Assembly: GCA_963736575.1 (NCBI GenBank)
Contig: CAVTPD010000001.1
Location: 2,170,001-2,234,000, forward strand
Origin: CAVTPD01 sp963736575
GTDB taxonomy: Bacteria; Bacteroidota; Bacteroidia; Cytophagales; JAAEPT01
Length of the DNA: 64,000 nucleotides
Direction of reading: 5' to 3'
This document shows, in pieces, positions 55,003 through 64,000 of this stretch (positions are counted from its first letter, which is position 1; each line of letters opens with the position of its first letter). A program made the translations under genes and the position numbers. Below the pieces are notes generated by a model, which ran no database searches, was not told where the DNA came from, and saw only the letters and a program-made list of their open reading frames with translations.

Positions 55003-57645
55003 CTAGAATAAACCTAGCTGATCTTTACCTTCTTTTTTATCGTCTTTATCCTCAGAAAGATCTATTGAGCTTCCTGCATTAAAACTTTCAGAGGAATCAT
55101 CTTCCTCCTCTTCATCTGCATCTTCTTGTTGTTCTATTTCTTCTTTTGAAACCAAGGTTAGTTTATGAATTTTTCCGTTTAGGAATTTATTTCCCATAGC
55201 CTTCCAGCCTTTTACATCTATTAATGCTACTAAGCTGTATTCAGCAGTTTCCTTCTCTTTCTTACCTTTTTCAGTGTAAGTAAGTTCAATTCTTGGGTCT
55301 TTTTGGGTTGAAACAAATTCTAACTTAGAGCCCGAACTTTCAGAAATAAAATTGAAACGTTTGTCTATTGTACTGGTTTCTATCTGGAAACGTTTAACGA
55401 AATACGTTTTATGATCACCGTCGTAATAAATAACAGAAACTACCTTTTTCGGATTGAATTTCTCAATTGCAATAATCTGAGCGGTTTCGTATTTATTGGT
55501 CAATTCGAAGTTAGTCAGCTCGTATTCTCCATTTTTATAGAAAACCAAAATACTATCGTCTCCGTTAAATTCTCCTAATAAGGTTCCTCTTTCGTCCCTA
55601 TTAATTCTGCCTACGTGTTCATCGAACCAGATTTTAAGTCCTGCTAAGGTAGAAACACCTTTAGATTTTAACTGAACTCTTCTAACTGGGTATTTGGTTA
55701 AAATGTTCCCTCCTGCTGCTCTTCCTTTAATGGCTATTTCGGAAAAATCGAAATCAAACACTTTTTTCTTGGCCGAACATCCTGAAGTTAAATAGGTTGT
55801 AACCACTTCGGCTTCACCATTCGGGTTATCGGTTAAATAGAGCACTTTAGACTTCTTATTCCCTTTCACCAAAGGATATTCTCTATCTCTGGTAACGGCC
55901 AACACCTGAAAACGCTTGATGTACGTTGCTCCGTTTTCACCATTCAGGTAAATTAGATTGTACACCATGCGCTCGTCGTTCTTTTTAAAGACGCCGACGT
56001 ATAGAATATCTTTGCCCACAAAAGCTTTATCGGTAATTTTAGACACCAACATGTGCCCGTCTTTACGGATTACGATAATGTCGTCAATATCGGAACAGTC
56101 ACATATAAACTCGTCCTTTTTCATTCCCATACCCACAAAGCCTTCTTCACGGTTTACGTAAAGTTTGGCGTTATTAGCAGCCACAATGTTGGCATTTATG
56201 GTTTCGAAATTAGTGAGTTCACATTTACGTTCTCTGCCTTTACCAAATTTCTCTTTCAGTTCTAAAAAATAATTAATGGCGTACTCAACTAGGTTGGCTA
56301 AGTTGTGATTTACCTTATCTAATTCTTCCTGAAGATTACGCATTTTTTCATCGGCTTTATCCGTGTCAAAACGAGTAATTCTAATCATAGGGATCTGAGT
56401 TAATTTCTCAAAATCCTCGTCGTTAATTTCTCTATAAAACTGAGGTTTAAACGGCTCAAAGCAATTGTCTAAGTATATAAATAAATCGTGCTTGTTGTCG
56501 TAATTTTTAAAGTTGATGTACATCTCTTCCTGAATGAAGATTTTCTCCAAAGAAGAAAACAACAACTTCTCCATCAATTCCGCTCTACGGATTTCCAATT
56601 CCCTTTTTAATAAGCGAACGGTGCTATCGGTAGTGATTTGAAGAATTTCTGTAACCCCAATAAAATGTGGCTTTTCAGCTATAATTACACAGCAATTAGG
56701 TGAAACCGAAGCCTCACAGTCTGTAAAGGCATAAAGGGCATCAATCATAACATCAGGCGATGTACCTGGTGCTAAATGCACTTCTATTTCTACGTCTTTA
56801 GCCGTATTATCTACTACTTTCTTAACCTTTATTTTACCCGAATCGTTGGCTTTAATAATCGATTCAATAATGGAAGTGGTGGTAGAACCAAATGGAATAC
56901 TGGTTATATGCAGCGTTTTTTTATCGAACTCTTTTATGTCTGCCCGAATACGAACTCTACTTCCTTTTAAACCGTCATTATAATTGGAAACATCTATTTT
57001 TCCCCCAGTAATAAAATCAGGGAACAACTCGTATTTTTTCCCCTGAAGGCATTTAATAGAAGCGTCTATTAATTCAATAAAATTGTGCGGAAGAATTTTA
57101 GTGGCCAGACCAACGGCAATACCTTCTACCCCTTGGGCTAAAACCATTGGGAATTTTACAGGCAGCGTAATGGGTTCTTTTTTTCTACCATCGTAAGAAG
57201 CTTGCCATTCGGTAGTTTGCGGATTAAAAACTACGTGGTTGGCAAATTTAGAAAGTCGGGCTTCAATATAACGCGGTGCAGCAGCGCCGTCACCTGTTCT
57301 AACATCACCCCAGTTTCCTTGGGTTTCAATTAATAAATCTTTCTGCCCCAGGTTAACAATAGCATCACCAATAGCGGCATCACCGTGTGGATGGTACTGC
57401 ATGGTGTTACCAATAACATTGGCCACTTTGTTAAACCTACCATCGTCCATTTCCTTCATAGAATGAAGAATACGTCGCTGTACGGGTTTAAAACCATCTA
57501 AAACTGCTGGAACAGCTCTTTCTAAAATAACATAAGACGCGTATTCCAAAAACCAGTTTTCATACATCCCACTAACGGGAAGAATGTCATGTATTTTATC
57601 GTTACTTTCTTCAAATGAATTATCGTCTATATTATCCCCTGCCAT
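55003..57645 (-). CDS. parC: DNA topoisomerase IV subunit A
   Basis: 880 residues. Active-site Tyr126 in AAAPRYIEARLS, DNA-binding DGFKPVQRRIL and YHPHGDAAIG in the winged-helix/toprim-facing part, then a beta-pinwheel-like C-terminal domain and a long acidic tail (about residues 835-870). No GyrA box (QRRGGKG) is seen, which favours ParC over GyrA. It decatenates chromosomes together with ParE, whose gene is not in the window. Stops 55 bases before the DUF5686 gene begins. Confidence 0.88.
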   Translation of the reverse strand: MAGDNIDDNSFEESNDKIHDILPVSGMYENWFLEYASYVILERAVPAVLDGFKPVQRRILHSMKEMDDGRFNKVANVIGNTMQYHPHGDAAIGDAIVNLGQKDLLIETQGNWGDVRTGDGAAAPRYIEARLSKFANHVVFNPQTTEWQASYDGRKKEPITLPVKFPMVLAQGVEGIAVGLATKILPHNFIELIDASIKCLQGKKYELFPDFITGGKIDVSNYNDGLKGSRVRIRADIKEFDKKTLHITSIPFGSTTTSIIESIIKANDSGKIKVKKVVDNTAKDVEIEVHLAPGTSPDVMIDALYAFTDCEASVSPNCCVIIAEKPHFIGVTEILQITTDSTVRLLKRELEIRRAELMEKLLFSSLEKIFIQEEMYINFKNYDNKHDLFIYLDNCFEPFKPQFYREINDEDFEKLTQIPMIRITRFDTDKADEKMRNLQEELDKVNHNLANLVEYAINYFLELKEKFGKGRERKCELTNFETINANIVAANNAKLYVNREEGFVGMGMKKDEFICDCSDIDDIIVIRKDGHMLVSKITDKAFVGKDILYVGVFKKNDERMVYNLIYLNGENGATYIKRFQVLAVTRDREYPLVKGNKKSKVLYLTDNPNGEAEVVTTYLTSGCSAKKKVFDFDFSEIAIKGRAAGGNILTKYPVRRVQLKSKGVSTLAGLKIWFDEHVGRINRDERGTLLGEFNGDDSILVFYKNGEYELTNFELTNKYETAQIIAIEKFNPKKVVSVIYYDGDHKTYFVKRFQIETSTIDKRFNFISESSGSKLEFVSTQKDPRIELTYTEKGKKEKETAEYSLVALIDVKGWKAMGNKFLNGKIHKLTLVSKEEIEQQEDADEEEEDDSSESFNAGSSIDLSEDKDDKKEGKDQLGLF

Positions 57646-57971
57646 ACTTCTATATTTTGCGCAACTTAGTTAAATAGAATCTAGAGTAACTATTCTAAAG
57701 GAAATGTGATTCGCTATAAATAGTTAAATAATGAATCCGTAAAATTATTCATTACTAATTCTATAACCTACGAATTTAACCCATCTAGCGGCATTACAAT
57801 TTATATAGACCGGCAAGTTTTCCACACCAGTAAAGGCTATATTTTATTATTAGAGCATGTACGGTCTTTTTTCTTTTTATACTGAAAATGAATTTGGAAA
57901 GAAATCTGAAACAATGTCGACTAGAGAGCTGCTTTATTTTTAACTTCAAGCTTGAAAAATTAGCCTTCTTG
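57646..57971. other. Gene-free stretch upstream of parC
   Basis: About 326 bases between two divergent genes. No RNA gene or repeat is visible. An open frame from 57888 runs into the lipoprotein gene but has no signal and is not used as its start. Promoters for both neighbours should be here; none is clear. Confidence 0.55.
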
Positions 57972-58328
57972 ATGAACCGTATATTTCCGTTTTCTATTCT
58001 GTTTTTAAGTCTTGTGTTTACTTCTTGCTACCGCTCTATTGAAATTGAAGGTTTTGACAGCGAACGCTGGAAAAAAGATACCGCCAAATGCCAAACCTAC
58101 CGACCAGAGGCGGCTAAAATTCTGTTTGAACAACGCGACAAACTTATTGGTGAAAATGAAAGCATAGTTTTACAAACTTTAGGCCGACCAGAGGTTTACG
58201 AATTGGACAAACGCATGCACAAAAATCACCGCTTTGACATCAACGATTGTGCATCGGATTCTGCTTCTAAAAAACTTACGCTAGAATTTAATTCTATTGG
58301 TCAATTGAGGTTTGTGGAGATGGAGTAG
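57972..58328 (+). CDS. Lipoprotein, function unknown
   Basis: 118 residues from ATG at 57972, which gives a lipoprotein signal (MNRIFPFSILFLSLVFTSC, Cys 19). A longer frame from 57888 would bury the signal. The mature part carries CYRSIEIEGFDSERWKKD, KLIGENESIVLQTLGRPEVYEL, which looks like a SmpA/OmlA-like small fold (weak). Its 3' end overlaps the end of the decayed gene on the other strand by about 25 bases. Confidence 0.65.
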   Translation: MNRIFPFSILFLSLVFTSCYRSIEIEGFDSERWKKDTAKCQTYRPEAAKILFEQRDKLIGENESIVLQTLGRPEVYELDKRMHKNHRFDINDCASDSASKKLTLEFNSIGQLRFVEME

Positions 58329-59198
58329 ATTTCGTATCAGAATCTTTCTTTATTTTTTTGGAATTAGAGACAAAATCAAACGGAGGTAATAAAATTGCTT
58401 TTATCCCAGCTTTTATAGATAAGTTACCTAAATGTTCTACTCACAAATGGAAAAATAATAGCTAGGTCCATTAATATTACTAAACTGATCAATTGTAAGT
58501 CCCTTTTCAGCATCGATATAACTAAAAAGTCCTGCCACTTAATTTGTGAGCTCTACCTTTTATTCTTAATCTCCCATTCCCTTGAACTACCTCCTATATT
58601 CTTTACTTTAAGAAACATTCAAACATTTATCTTTATCATTTATGTTTACTTCTATTTCAATTTGAACATTGTGTGAATAGATTTTCACTTGGGTTATTTC
58701 ATTATCTCTCTTGAAATTATTCTCTAATAGAATTATTTCGTTTAAATGAATTTGTATTTATTCATCGTTAAGCAGCTGTTGCATAAAAATTATCGCAATT
58801 AACCTCTAAATTATAATCTATCTCATTTTCAAAACTATTACTAATGAGTTGAGTAAAGTATGAAGATTCCTCCTTACTAAACCGATGCGAAACGGTAGTA
58901 GGCTTATATACAGATATCGAGGATTTTGATCTCAACAGTAAACACATTACTTGACCTCAGTTTATTTAAATCAGTGAATCAACACAAGATATTTCGTATG
59001 GATATTTCTCAATGAATTCATCAAACAACTTATTCGCCTATAACATGAAAACTTATTTGATTGCTCAAAAATTCATCGATCCAAGCAAATTACTAAAATA
59101 GCTTCTGTCAAATCATCAACACATACATACATTTTATCTTGAGGAAATTTTTCAAGAATCTCATTTAACCTTTCTATTATGAAATCTAGTGCCTTCAT
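58304..59198 (-). pseudogene. Decayed partner gene downstream of the HEPN gene
   Basis: ATG at 59198 overlaps the HEPN stop (ATGA) and begins MKALDFIIERLNEILEKFPQ, 41 codons to a stop at 59073. Coding-like stretches follow in changing frames on the same strand: IDEFLSNQISFHVIGE, LFDEFIEKYPYEISCVDSLI, VAGLFSYIDAEKGLTIDQF and VEHLGNLSIKAGIKAILL. Taken together they fit one protein of about 290 residues with at least five frame lesions. No family recognised; no nucleotidyltransferase motif (GS-x-DxD) was found. Confidence 0.4.
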
Positions 59199-59596
59199 AA
59201 ACTATTAAAATAACGTTTAAGTGAACTCTTTATTCTTGCGTCTATATTATAAGCTTCATCTTTTTCAGACTCTGTGATATTTAGATTATGATAATCTGCT
59301 TTAACTCTGTATGCCTTTAAATCATTGAGATCTTCATTAAACTTATGAAAATCACTCCAGCTAGTTTTCCTAGCGTATTTACCGACTTCATTAAATAGCC
59401 AATTATGAGATCCACTTCCTTTAGTATTTGACTTTATATCTTCTTCAGAAATTTTAAGATCTTGAATAACTACGTGTTGAATTAAACATAATGTACTATA
59501 ATACAATCTTGAGACACAAGCATTGTACTTTTCATTTTGTAAAGCAAGACTAGCAACAAATTCATTTTCTTCAGATTTTGATTGAAATATTGTCAT
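59195..59596 (-). CDS. HEPN-domain protein (UPF0332-like)
   Basis: 133 residues from ATG at 59596; an upstream in-frame start exists (59632) but lies before the promoter-like -7 box. All-helical, with the family's SRLYYS segment (N29-S34) and the RX5H motif R97-VKADY-H103 in KAYRVKADYHNL, the expected RNase active site of HEPN proteins. Such proteins often act with a partner as toxin-antitoxin or defence pairs. It is coupled by ATGA to a decayed gene downstream. The target is unknown. Confidence 0.75.
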   Translation of the reverse strand: MTIFQSKSEENEFVASLALQNEKYNACVSRLYYSTLCLIQHVVIQDLKISEEDIKSNTKGSGSHNWLFNEVGKYARKTSWSDFHKFNEDLNDLKAYRVKADYHNLNITESEKDEAYNIDARIKSSLKRYFNSL

Positions 59597-59629
59597 ACTT
59601 ACTAAACACGATCTTTTAAAAAGTAGTAA

Positions 59630-59637
59630 CAAAGATA
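59630..59637 (-). promoter_or_regulatory. -7 element of the HEPN operon
   Basis: TATCTTTG on the minus strand, a perfect TAnnTTTG, 33 bases upstream of the HEPN ATG. The -33 position holds only a partial TTAG. Confidence 0.4.
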
Positions 59638-59656
59638 AGTGATTTTCATGAAAAAA

Positions 59657-60681
59657 CTAATTATCTAAACTTGTTAAAATCCTATCCACCTTACCGCTTT
59701 CTGTCCATTTAAAAGCATCTAGTTTATATACTTTTTTGGGTTTTACATAGGTGGGTAATTCAGCTAACCATTCATCTTGGAAACAGCTGGGGTTTTCTAA
59801 ATACAACACTACCTTTTCGCCAAAATCATTGTCTTTTTCGGAAGTAATAAAGAAATGACAATGCTCTCCGTTTTTACTAAAAAGGGTTTCTAGTTTACGT
59901 TCTAATTCTTCCGGGTGGATTTTTATACCACCAGAATTTATGACAAAATCGGCCCTGCCTTTCCATATAAAAGAATTGTAATCGGTAAATTCTACTACAT
60001 CATTGGTGATAATATCTTCATCTGAAAGTAGCGTTCTAATCACCAAACAACCACGCTTATCTAAATGACCGGTTGTTCCGTGTAAAAATTTAAAATCACG
60101 TTCAGATATATGCTTTAAGGCAATGTGTGAAACCGTCTCCGTCATTCCATAGGTTTCGAAAGCATCTACTCCTAAATCAATCAGCTGTTGTCTTTCTGTT
60201 CTTAATAAAGGCGCTCCGCCAATAATTAAATCACGGACGAAGGAGAATTTTTCGGGGGTTTCCTCTAGAATAGTTTTCACTTGGTAAGGGACCATGGCGA
60301 CAAAAGCAATTCTTCCGTATGAATGTCTTTTAAAGGATTCGATTTTGGTTCTACAAGTAGTAAATCCATTTGTGCCATTAGCGCCCGTACAATCATCATT
60401 ACCCCGGCTACCCGATCTACACCCAGACACAACAAGGCTGTTTTTCCGGCGTGCAAATTAAAAAACCGAATGGTAGCTTCGGCACTCATTCGCATTTGCT
60501 CTTTAGTAATGGTAATGGCTTTGGGTTTGCCCGTTGACCCTGAAGTATGAAGGATATATTCTTCTTCTTTCGATTTCCAGAATTTAAGAAACGTTTGCAC
60601 GTGTTGTGCGGTTTCACTTTCAAAATTTTCTTTCAGAAACTGATCTGAAGAAAACACATCTTTATTTATAGTAATATTCAT
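59657..60681 (-). pseudogene. menE: o-Succinylbenzoate-CoA ligase MenE, frame broken near 60310
   Basis: ATG at 60681 starts an acyl-CoA synthetase with the AMP-binding P loop YILHTSGSTGKPKAI, then a frame stop at 60277. The other frame gives AFVAMVPYQVKTIL, GGAPLLRTERQ, FETYGMTETVSHIAL and the ANL hinge WKGRADFVINSGGIKIHPEELE, and ends at 59657. One missing base near 60308-60316 joins them. The intact protein of about 342 residues activates o-succinylbenzoate with CoA for menaquinone. Last gene of the men operon seen here. Confidence 0.85.
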
Positions 60682-60726
60682 GGTTTAAATTATCCGCAGC
60701 AGCATTACGGTTTCCCTTAAAACAAA

Positions 60727-60756
60727 AGACCTTTCAAGCGCAAACTTGAAAGGTCT
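60727..60756 (-). terminator. Hairpin between menB and menE
   Basis: Perfect 12-bp stem (60727-60738 with 60745-60756), 6-base loop, then TTTTGTTTT on the minus strand. It could end or attenuate the transcript after menB. Confidence 0.75.
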
Positions 60757-60779
60757 AAATATAACTACAATTACTTTTT

Positions 60780-61604
60780 TTATGGGAATTTAGGATATTG
60801 TTTGAAATCCGGATCTCTTTTTTCTAAAAAGGCATGTTTTCCTTCTTGTGCTTCTTCCATTAAATAATACATTAAGGTAGCATCTCCTGCAAACTCCATT
60901 AAACCACGTTGTCCGTCTAGTTCCGCATTAAGACCTCTTTTTATCATTCTAAGTGCCATTGGGCTACGCTTCATTATTGTTCGGCTCCATTCAACAGTAG
61001 TTTCTTCTAGTTTTTCTAAAGGAACTACTTTGTTCACCATGCCCATATCTTCGGCTTCTTTAGCGGTGTATTGCTCACACAAGAACCAAATTTCTCTGGC
61101 TTTCTTCTGCCCTACGTGTCTGGCCAAATAAGAAGAACCAAAACCGGCATCAAAACTACCTACTTTAGGACCCGTTTGTCCAAAACGTGCGTTATCCGAA
61201 GCAATGGTTAAATCGCAAACTACGTGTAAAACATGTCCGCCACCAATAGCATAACCATTTACCATGGCAATCACTGGCTTAGGAATTTCACGGATTTTCT
61301 TGTGCAGATCTAATACGTTTAATCTAGGAACACCGTCTTCACCAATGTAACCACCGGTTCCTTTTACGTTTTGATCCCCACCCGAACAGAATGCTTTGTC
61401 GCCAATTCCTGTAAACACAACTACATAAACATCGCTACGCTCACGGGCAATGTCCATGGCTTCTAACATTTCAATGTTTGTCTCTGGACGGAATGCGTTA
61501 TACACCTCTGGACGGTTGATGGTGATTTTTGCTATCCCTTCAAAAAATTCAAATTTAATGTCTGTATATTCTTTTATGGTTTCCCATGCAAATTTAGATT
61601 CCAT
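60780..61604 (-). CDS. menB: 1,4-Dihydroxy-2-naphthoyl-CoA synthase
   Basis: 274 residues from ATG at 61604; the Met at 61628 is less likely, since 61604 overlaps the menD stop as usual for coupled genes. Crotonase fold: ITINRPEVYNAFRP, the oxyanion segment CSGGDQNVKG, GGGHVLHVVCDLTIASDNARFGQTGP, and SFDAGFGSSYLARHVG. It closes the naphthoate ring from o-succinylbenzoyl-CoA. Frame is intact, unlike its neighbours. Confidence 0.95.
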   Translation of the reverse strand: MESKFAWETIKEYTDIKFEFFEGIAKITINRPEVYNAFRPETNIEMLEAMDIARERSDVYVVVFTGIGDKAFCSGGDQNVKGTGGYIGEDGVPRLNVLDLHKKIREIPKPVIAMVNGYAIGGGHVLHVVCDLTIASDNARFGQTGPKVGSFDAGFGSSYLARHVGQKKAREIWFLCEQYTAKEAEDMGMVNKVVPLEKLEETTVEWSRTIMKRSPMALRMIKRGLNAELDGQRGLMEFAGDATLMYYLMEEAQEGKHAFLEKRDPDFKQYPKFP

Positions 61605-63252
61605 GTGCAAGCTGTTTAAATTGTTCAAATATTGTTTTATTATTTTCTCTAGTCGTAAATACTTCCATTAAAACCGGCTCTTCTTGCGGTTTGTAAAAAT
61701 CCACTAAGACTTCCGTTAATTCTTCTTCGGTAGTTACTTTTTCGTATTTCATTCCAAATTCCATAGCGGAAAACTTGGCTGTATTTCTTTGTTCAGTAAC
61801 AAAAAATTCGTCTAATTCTTGTTGAGAAGACGGACCTTTAATCAAGTCAAAAATACCCCCGCCACCATTATTCAGCAAAATAATACGGAAATTGTTTTTT
61901 ACATAATTGTTCCAGAAAGCATTTCGATCGTAAAAGAAAGAAAGATCTCCGGTTAGCAACACATTTAGGTTATCGCACTTTAAGGAAACACCAACTGCTG
62001 TACTGCTGCTGCCGTCAATGCCACTTGTTCCGCGGTTGGCAAATATTTTTTTTGCTTTTAAATCGAAGAAGTTAGCATAACGCACCGACATAGAATTGGC
62101 TAAATGCAAATTAGCTGTAGGCGGCATTTTTTTCATGCTCTCAAATACTGCTTTAAACTCCCCAAAAGGGGCTTCATTTAAAAACTGAATTAATGTTTTT
62201 AGACGTGCGGCTTTCAGCACTTTGCCAGTGGTTTAAATACGTTTCTTCGGACTGAACATTTACTTTAGAAAAGAAATATTCAGCTGTACATGGTATTTCT
62301 CGTGGTTAATTTCTGAAACACATCATGTAGCCGGAAGTTTTTTACCGATATGCCAATGCTCTGCTTTCGATTTTCTTAAAAAGAGTTTTAAGTTTTTAGA
62401 AAGAATAGCACCACCAAATGAAATGATTAATTCCGGTTCTAAAAGCGCTAATGCATTTTCTGAACGAGAAGGCGAAAGAACAATATCATGTTGCCGAACC
62501 GTATAAATTCCATGCGGAATATTGGAAAGGTTTTCAGCCACCATTGGGCTGGGTAAATTCTTTAATTTTTGCTGAAAAACAGGATTAAAATCGCCCTGAC
62601 CAGCTACAATTAATATTTTACTAAACCGAGAAATATGTCTTCGTAAAGCATCTAAAACGTCTTCCGGAATGTGATTTTCTGTAGGTATACGTTTAATTAC
62701 TTTTACTTCGGGATCAAATACCACTTCTTCTTCGGAAGGATAAAAAGGTTCTCTAAACGGAATATTAATATGCACCGGGCCTTTGTCAAAAAAGGCGGTA
62801 TTGTACGCTTCTGAAACTTTTCGGTAAAACTACCATTCTACATCTTTCGGTTCGTAATGGGAAGGTAATTTATACGACTTTAGAATATGGTTTCTAAATA
62901 CTTCTTCCTGCCGAATGGTTTGTCCGTCTCCCTGATCAATCCATTCCGGTGGGCGATCTGCGGTTAAAACCAATAAGGGAATATTTTGATAAAATGCTTC
63001 TGAAATAGCAGGGTAAAAATTTAACGCTGCCGATCCACTGGTACAAACCAAAACCGTTGGCTGACCTGTTTTCTGAGCCATTCCTAAGGCTATAAATGCA
63101 GCGCTGCGTTCGTCACTAATGCTGTAACAGTTAATTTTAGGGTGTCGGTTAAAGGCCACTAATAAAGGGGCGCATCTAGATCCCGGACATAGAACCGCAT
63201 CTTTTACCCCTAATTGAACCAATACTTCTGCTATATTCCAAATGGGTTTCAC
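61594..63252 (-). pseudogene. menD: MenD (SEPHCHC synthase), broken by an in-frame stop and several frameshifts
   Basis: GTG at 63252 (overlapping the menF stop as GTGA) starts the ThDP enzyme: VLCPGSRCAPLLVAF, DERSAAFIALGMAQ, GQPTVLVCTSGSAALNFYPAI. An in-frame TAG at about 62830 follows EPKDVEW, then the same frame continues FYRKVSEAYNTAFFDKGPVHINIPF. From 62323 to 62220 the reading passes through the other two frames (DVFQKLTTRNTMY, then AEYFFSKVNVQSEETYLNHWQ) and returns to the first for LTGDLSFFYDRNAFW and the end. Intact length would be about 553 residues. Confidence 0.85.
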
Positions 63253-64000
63253 AAGAATTTCAATAAAGTGTCACATTTCATTTCCGTCTCTTTCCATTCC
63301 CTTTCTGGGTCAGAATCTTCGGTTATCCCTGCGCCGGAATAAAAGGAAATCCATTGTTCTCCAATTTCGGCACAACGTAAATTAACGTAGAGGTTGGTGC
63401 TGTTATTTATATTTACCGGACCTAAATAACCACTATAAAACTTTACGGTTATGGTTTTCGGTTTTTAAAATAAAATTTAAAGAAGGCTCCATTGGTACGC
63501 CGCAAACAGCAGAAGTAGGATGCAATAAATTAAGCATCTGGTTGGCTAAATCAGGGAAACTTTCTTCATGATCCTTAAGATTTACTTTAAAAACAGTCTT
63601 TAGATGCAAAAGATTTCCTGCTCTAACCGTTCTGGGGCCAATCTCTTTGTAATTCCGTAAGCGAATAGATTTAAAACAATCTACAATATAACGGTTCACC
63701 AACGCTTGTTCTTCAATTTCTTTTTGTCGCCAAACGGCTTCTTTTATATCTACCGTTGCTGGCTGAGTACCGGCTAAGGAAACAGTTGTAAAACTATCTT
63801 CTGTTTTATTGATCAAAACTTCGGGAGTTGCTCCAATCCATGTCCCTATTTTGGGCAAACTAATTAAACTTACAAAAGCTGCGGAATAAGTTTTAGCCAG
63901 TTCTAAAAAAGCGTCTAATAAATCTACCTTAGAACGTGGTTCTACTTTCACTTTAGAAAGCACCACTTTTTTAAATGCTTCTTTTTGGATTGCCTCTATG
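63249..64000 (-). pseudogene. menF: MenF (isochorismate synthase), C-terminal part, frame broken near 63441
   Basis: Open from the window's right edge: a chorismate-binding domain with SLAGTQPATVD (read as SLAGT), LHPTSAVCGVP and then a stop at 63433. In the next frame it goes on FYSGYLGPVNINNS, EIGEQWISFYSGAGITEDSDPEREW to the stop at 63249. Removing one base near 63441 gives NHNRKFYSGYLGPVN, the family's usual join. The protein turns chorismate into isochorismate, the first step of menaquinone synthesis. Its stop overlaps the menD start. Confidence 0.85.

Noticed and set aside
61594..63252. Three separate genes in the menD region
   Set aside because: All three pieces match consecutive parts of one MenD protein; two joins fall in the same frame.

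Overview
The window reads as chromosomal DNA of a member of the Bacteroidota, most likely a Flavobacteriia relative. Grounds: low GC; almost no Shine-Dalgarno sequences; promoters of the TTG-N19-TAnnTTTG kind (best at 802-832 and 13004-13034); many short lipoproteins; families typical of the phylum (HYC_CC_PP proteins, a DUF5686 outer-membrane protein, DUF349, an FA2H-like hydroxylase, a 1250-residue-class CusA); and menaquinone as the quinone. Genus cannot be settled by eye.

Layout. 0-13 kb: the end of a CHAT protease gene cut by the window edge, an FA2H-like lipid hydroxylase, glutaminase, a thioredoxin-like protein, groES-groEL with palindromic upstream sites, menA-argS, a GmhB-like HAD phosphatase, a GT4/GH57 alpha-glucan pair and a voltage-gated K+ channel. 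12.9-18 kb: tRNA-Thr(UGU), then DUF349 protein, YqgE, MiaE, a Nudix enzyme, a GNAT/FemAB-like protein and a degenerate FdtA-like cupin. 18-22 kb: malate dehydrogenase, small lipoproteins, MarC and two frame-broken genes. 22.3-25.5 kb: a tight three-gene operon (glutamine-synthetase-like ligase, APH-like kinase, NagD-type HAD protein) that looks like an uncharacterised small-molecule pathway. 25.8-31 kb: an ArsC-like phosphatase/reductase, 1-Cys peroxiredoxin, YebC, an LEA14-like protein and an FMN-binding glutamate-synthase-like protein.

31-42.4 kb is a copper/heavy-metal resistance island on the minus strand: DUF305 protein, a multicopper oxidase fused to a CopB-like barrel, a 42-residue membrane protein, two HYC_CC_PP proteins at the two sides, a metal-binding lipoprotein and a CusB-TolC-CusA efflux system. 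42.5-48 kb: a class A penicillin-binding protein, a broken REP-associated tyrosine transposase (RAYT) with matching palindromes, and modABC. 48-57.6 kb: DUF5686 protein, TPR lipoprotein, thrS-infC-rpmI-rplT and parC. 57.9-59.6 kb: a lipoprotein and a HEPN-domain gene coupled by ATGA to a decayed partner. 59.6-64 kb: menaquinone genes menF-menD-menB-menE, with menA apart at 5.8 kb and menC not in the window.

A striking property is the number of reading-frame lesions (about 19.43, 22.10, 31.46, 37.42, 41.02, 41.58, 45.15, 46.20, 58.3-59.1, 60.31, 62.22-62.33, 62.83 and 63.44 kb). Several hit genes that such an organism should need (menD, menE, menF), so at least some are probably sequence errors rather than biology. 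The best candidates for something new are the ligase-kinase-HAD operon, the RAYT with palindromes inside its own linker, and the HEPN two-gene unit.
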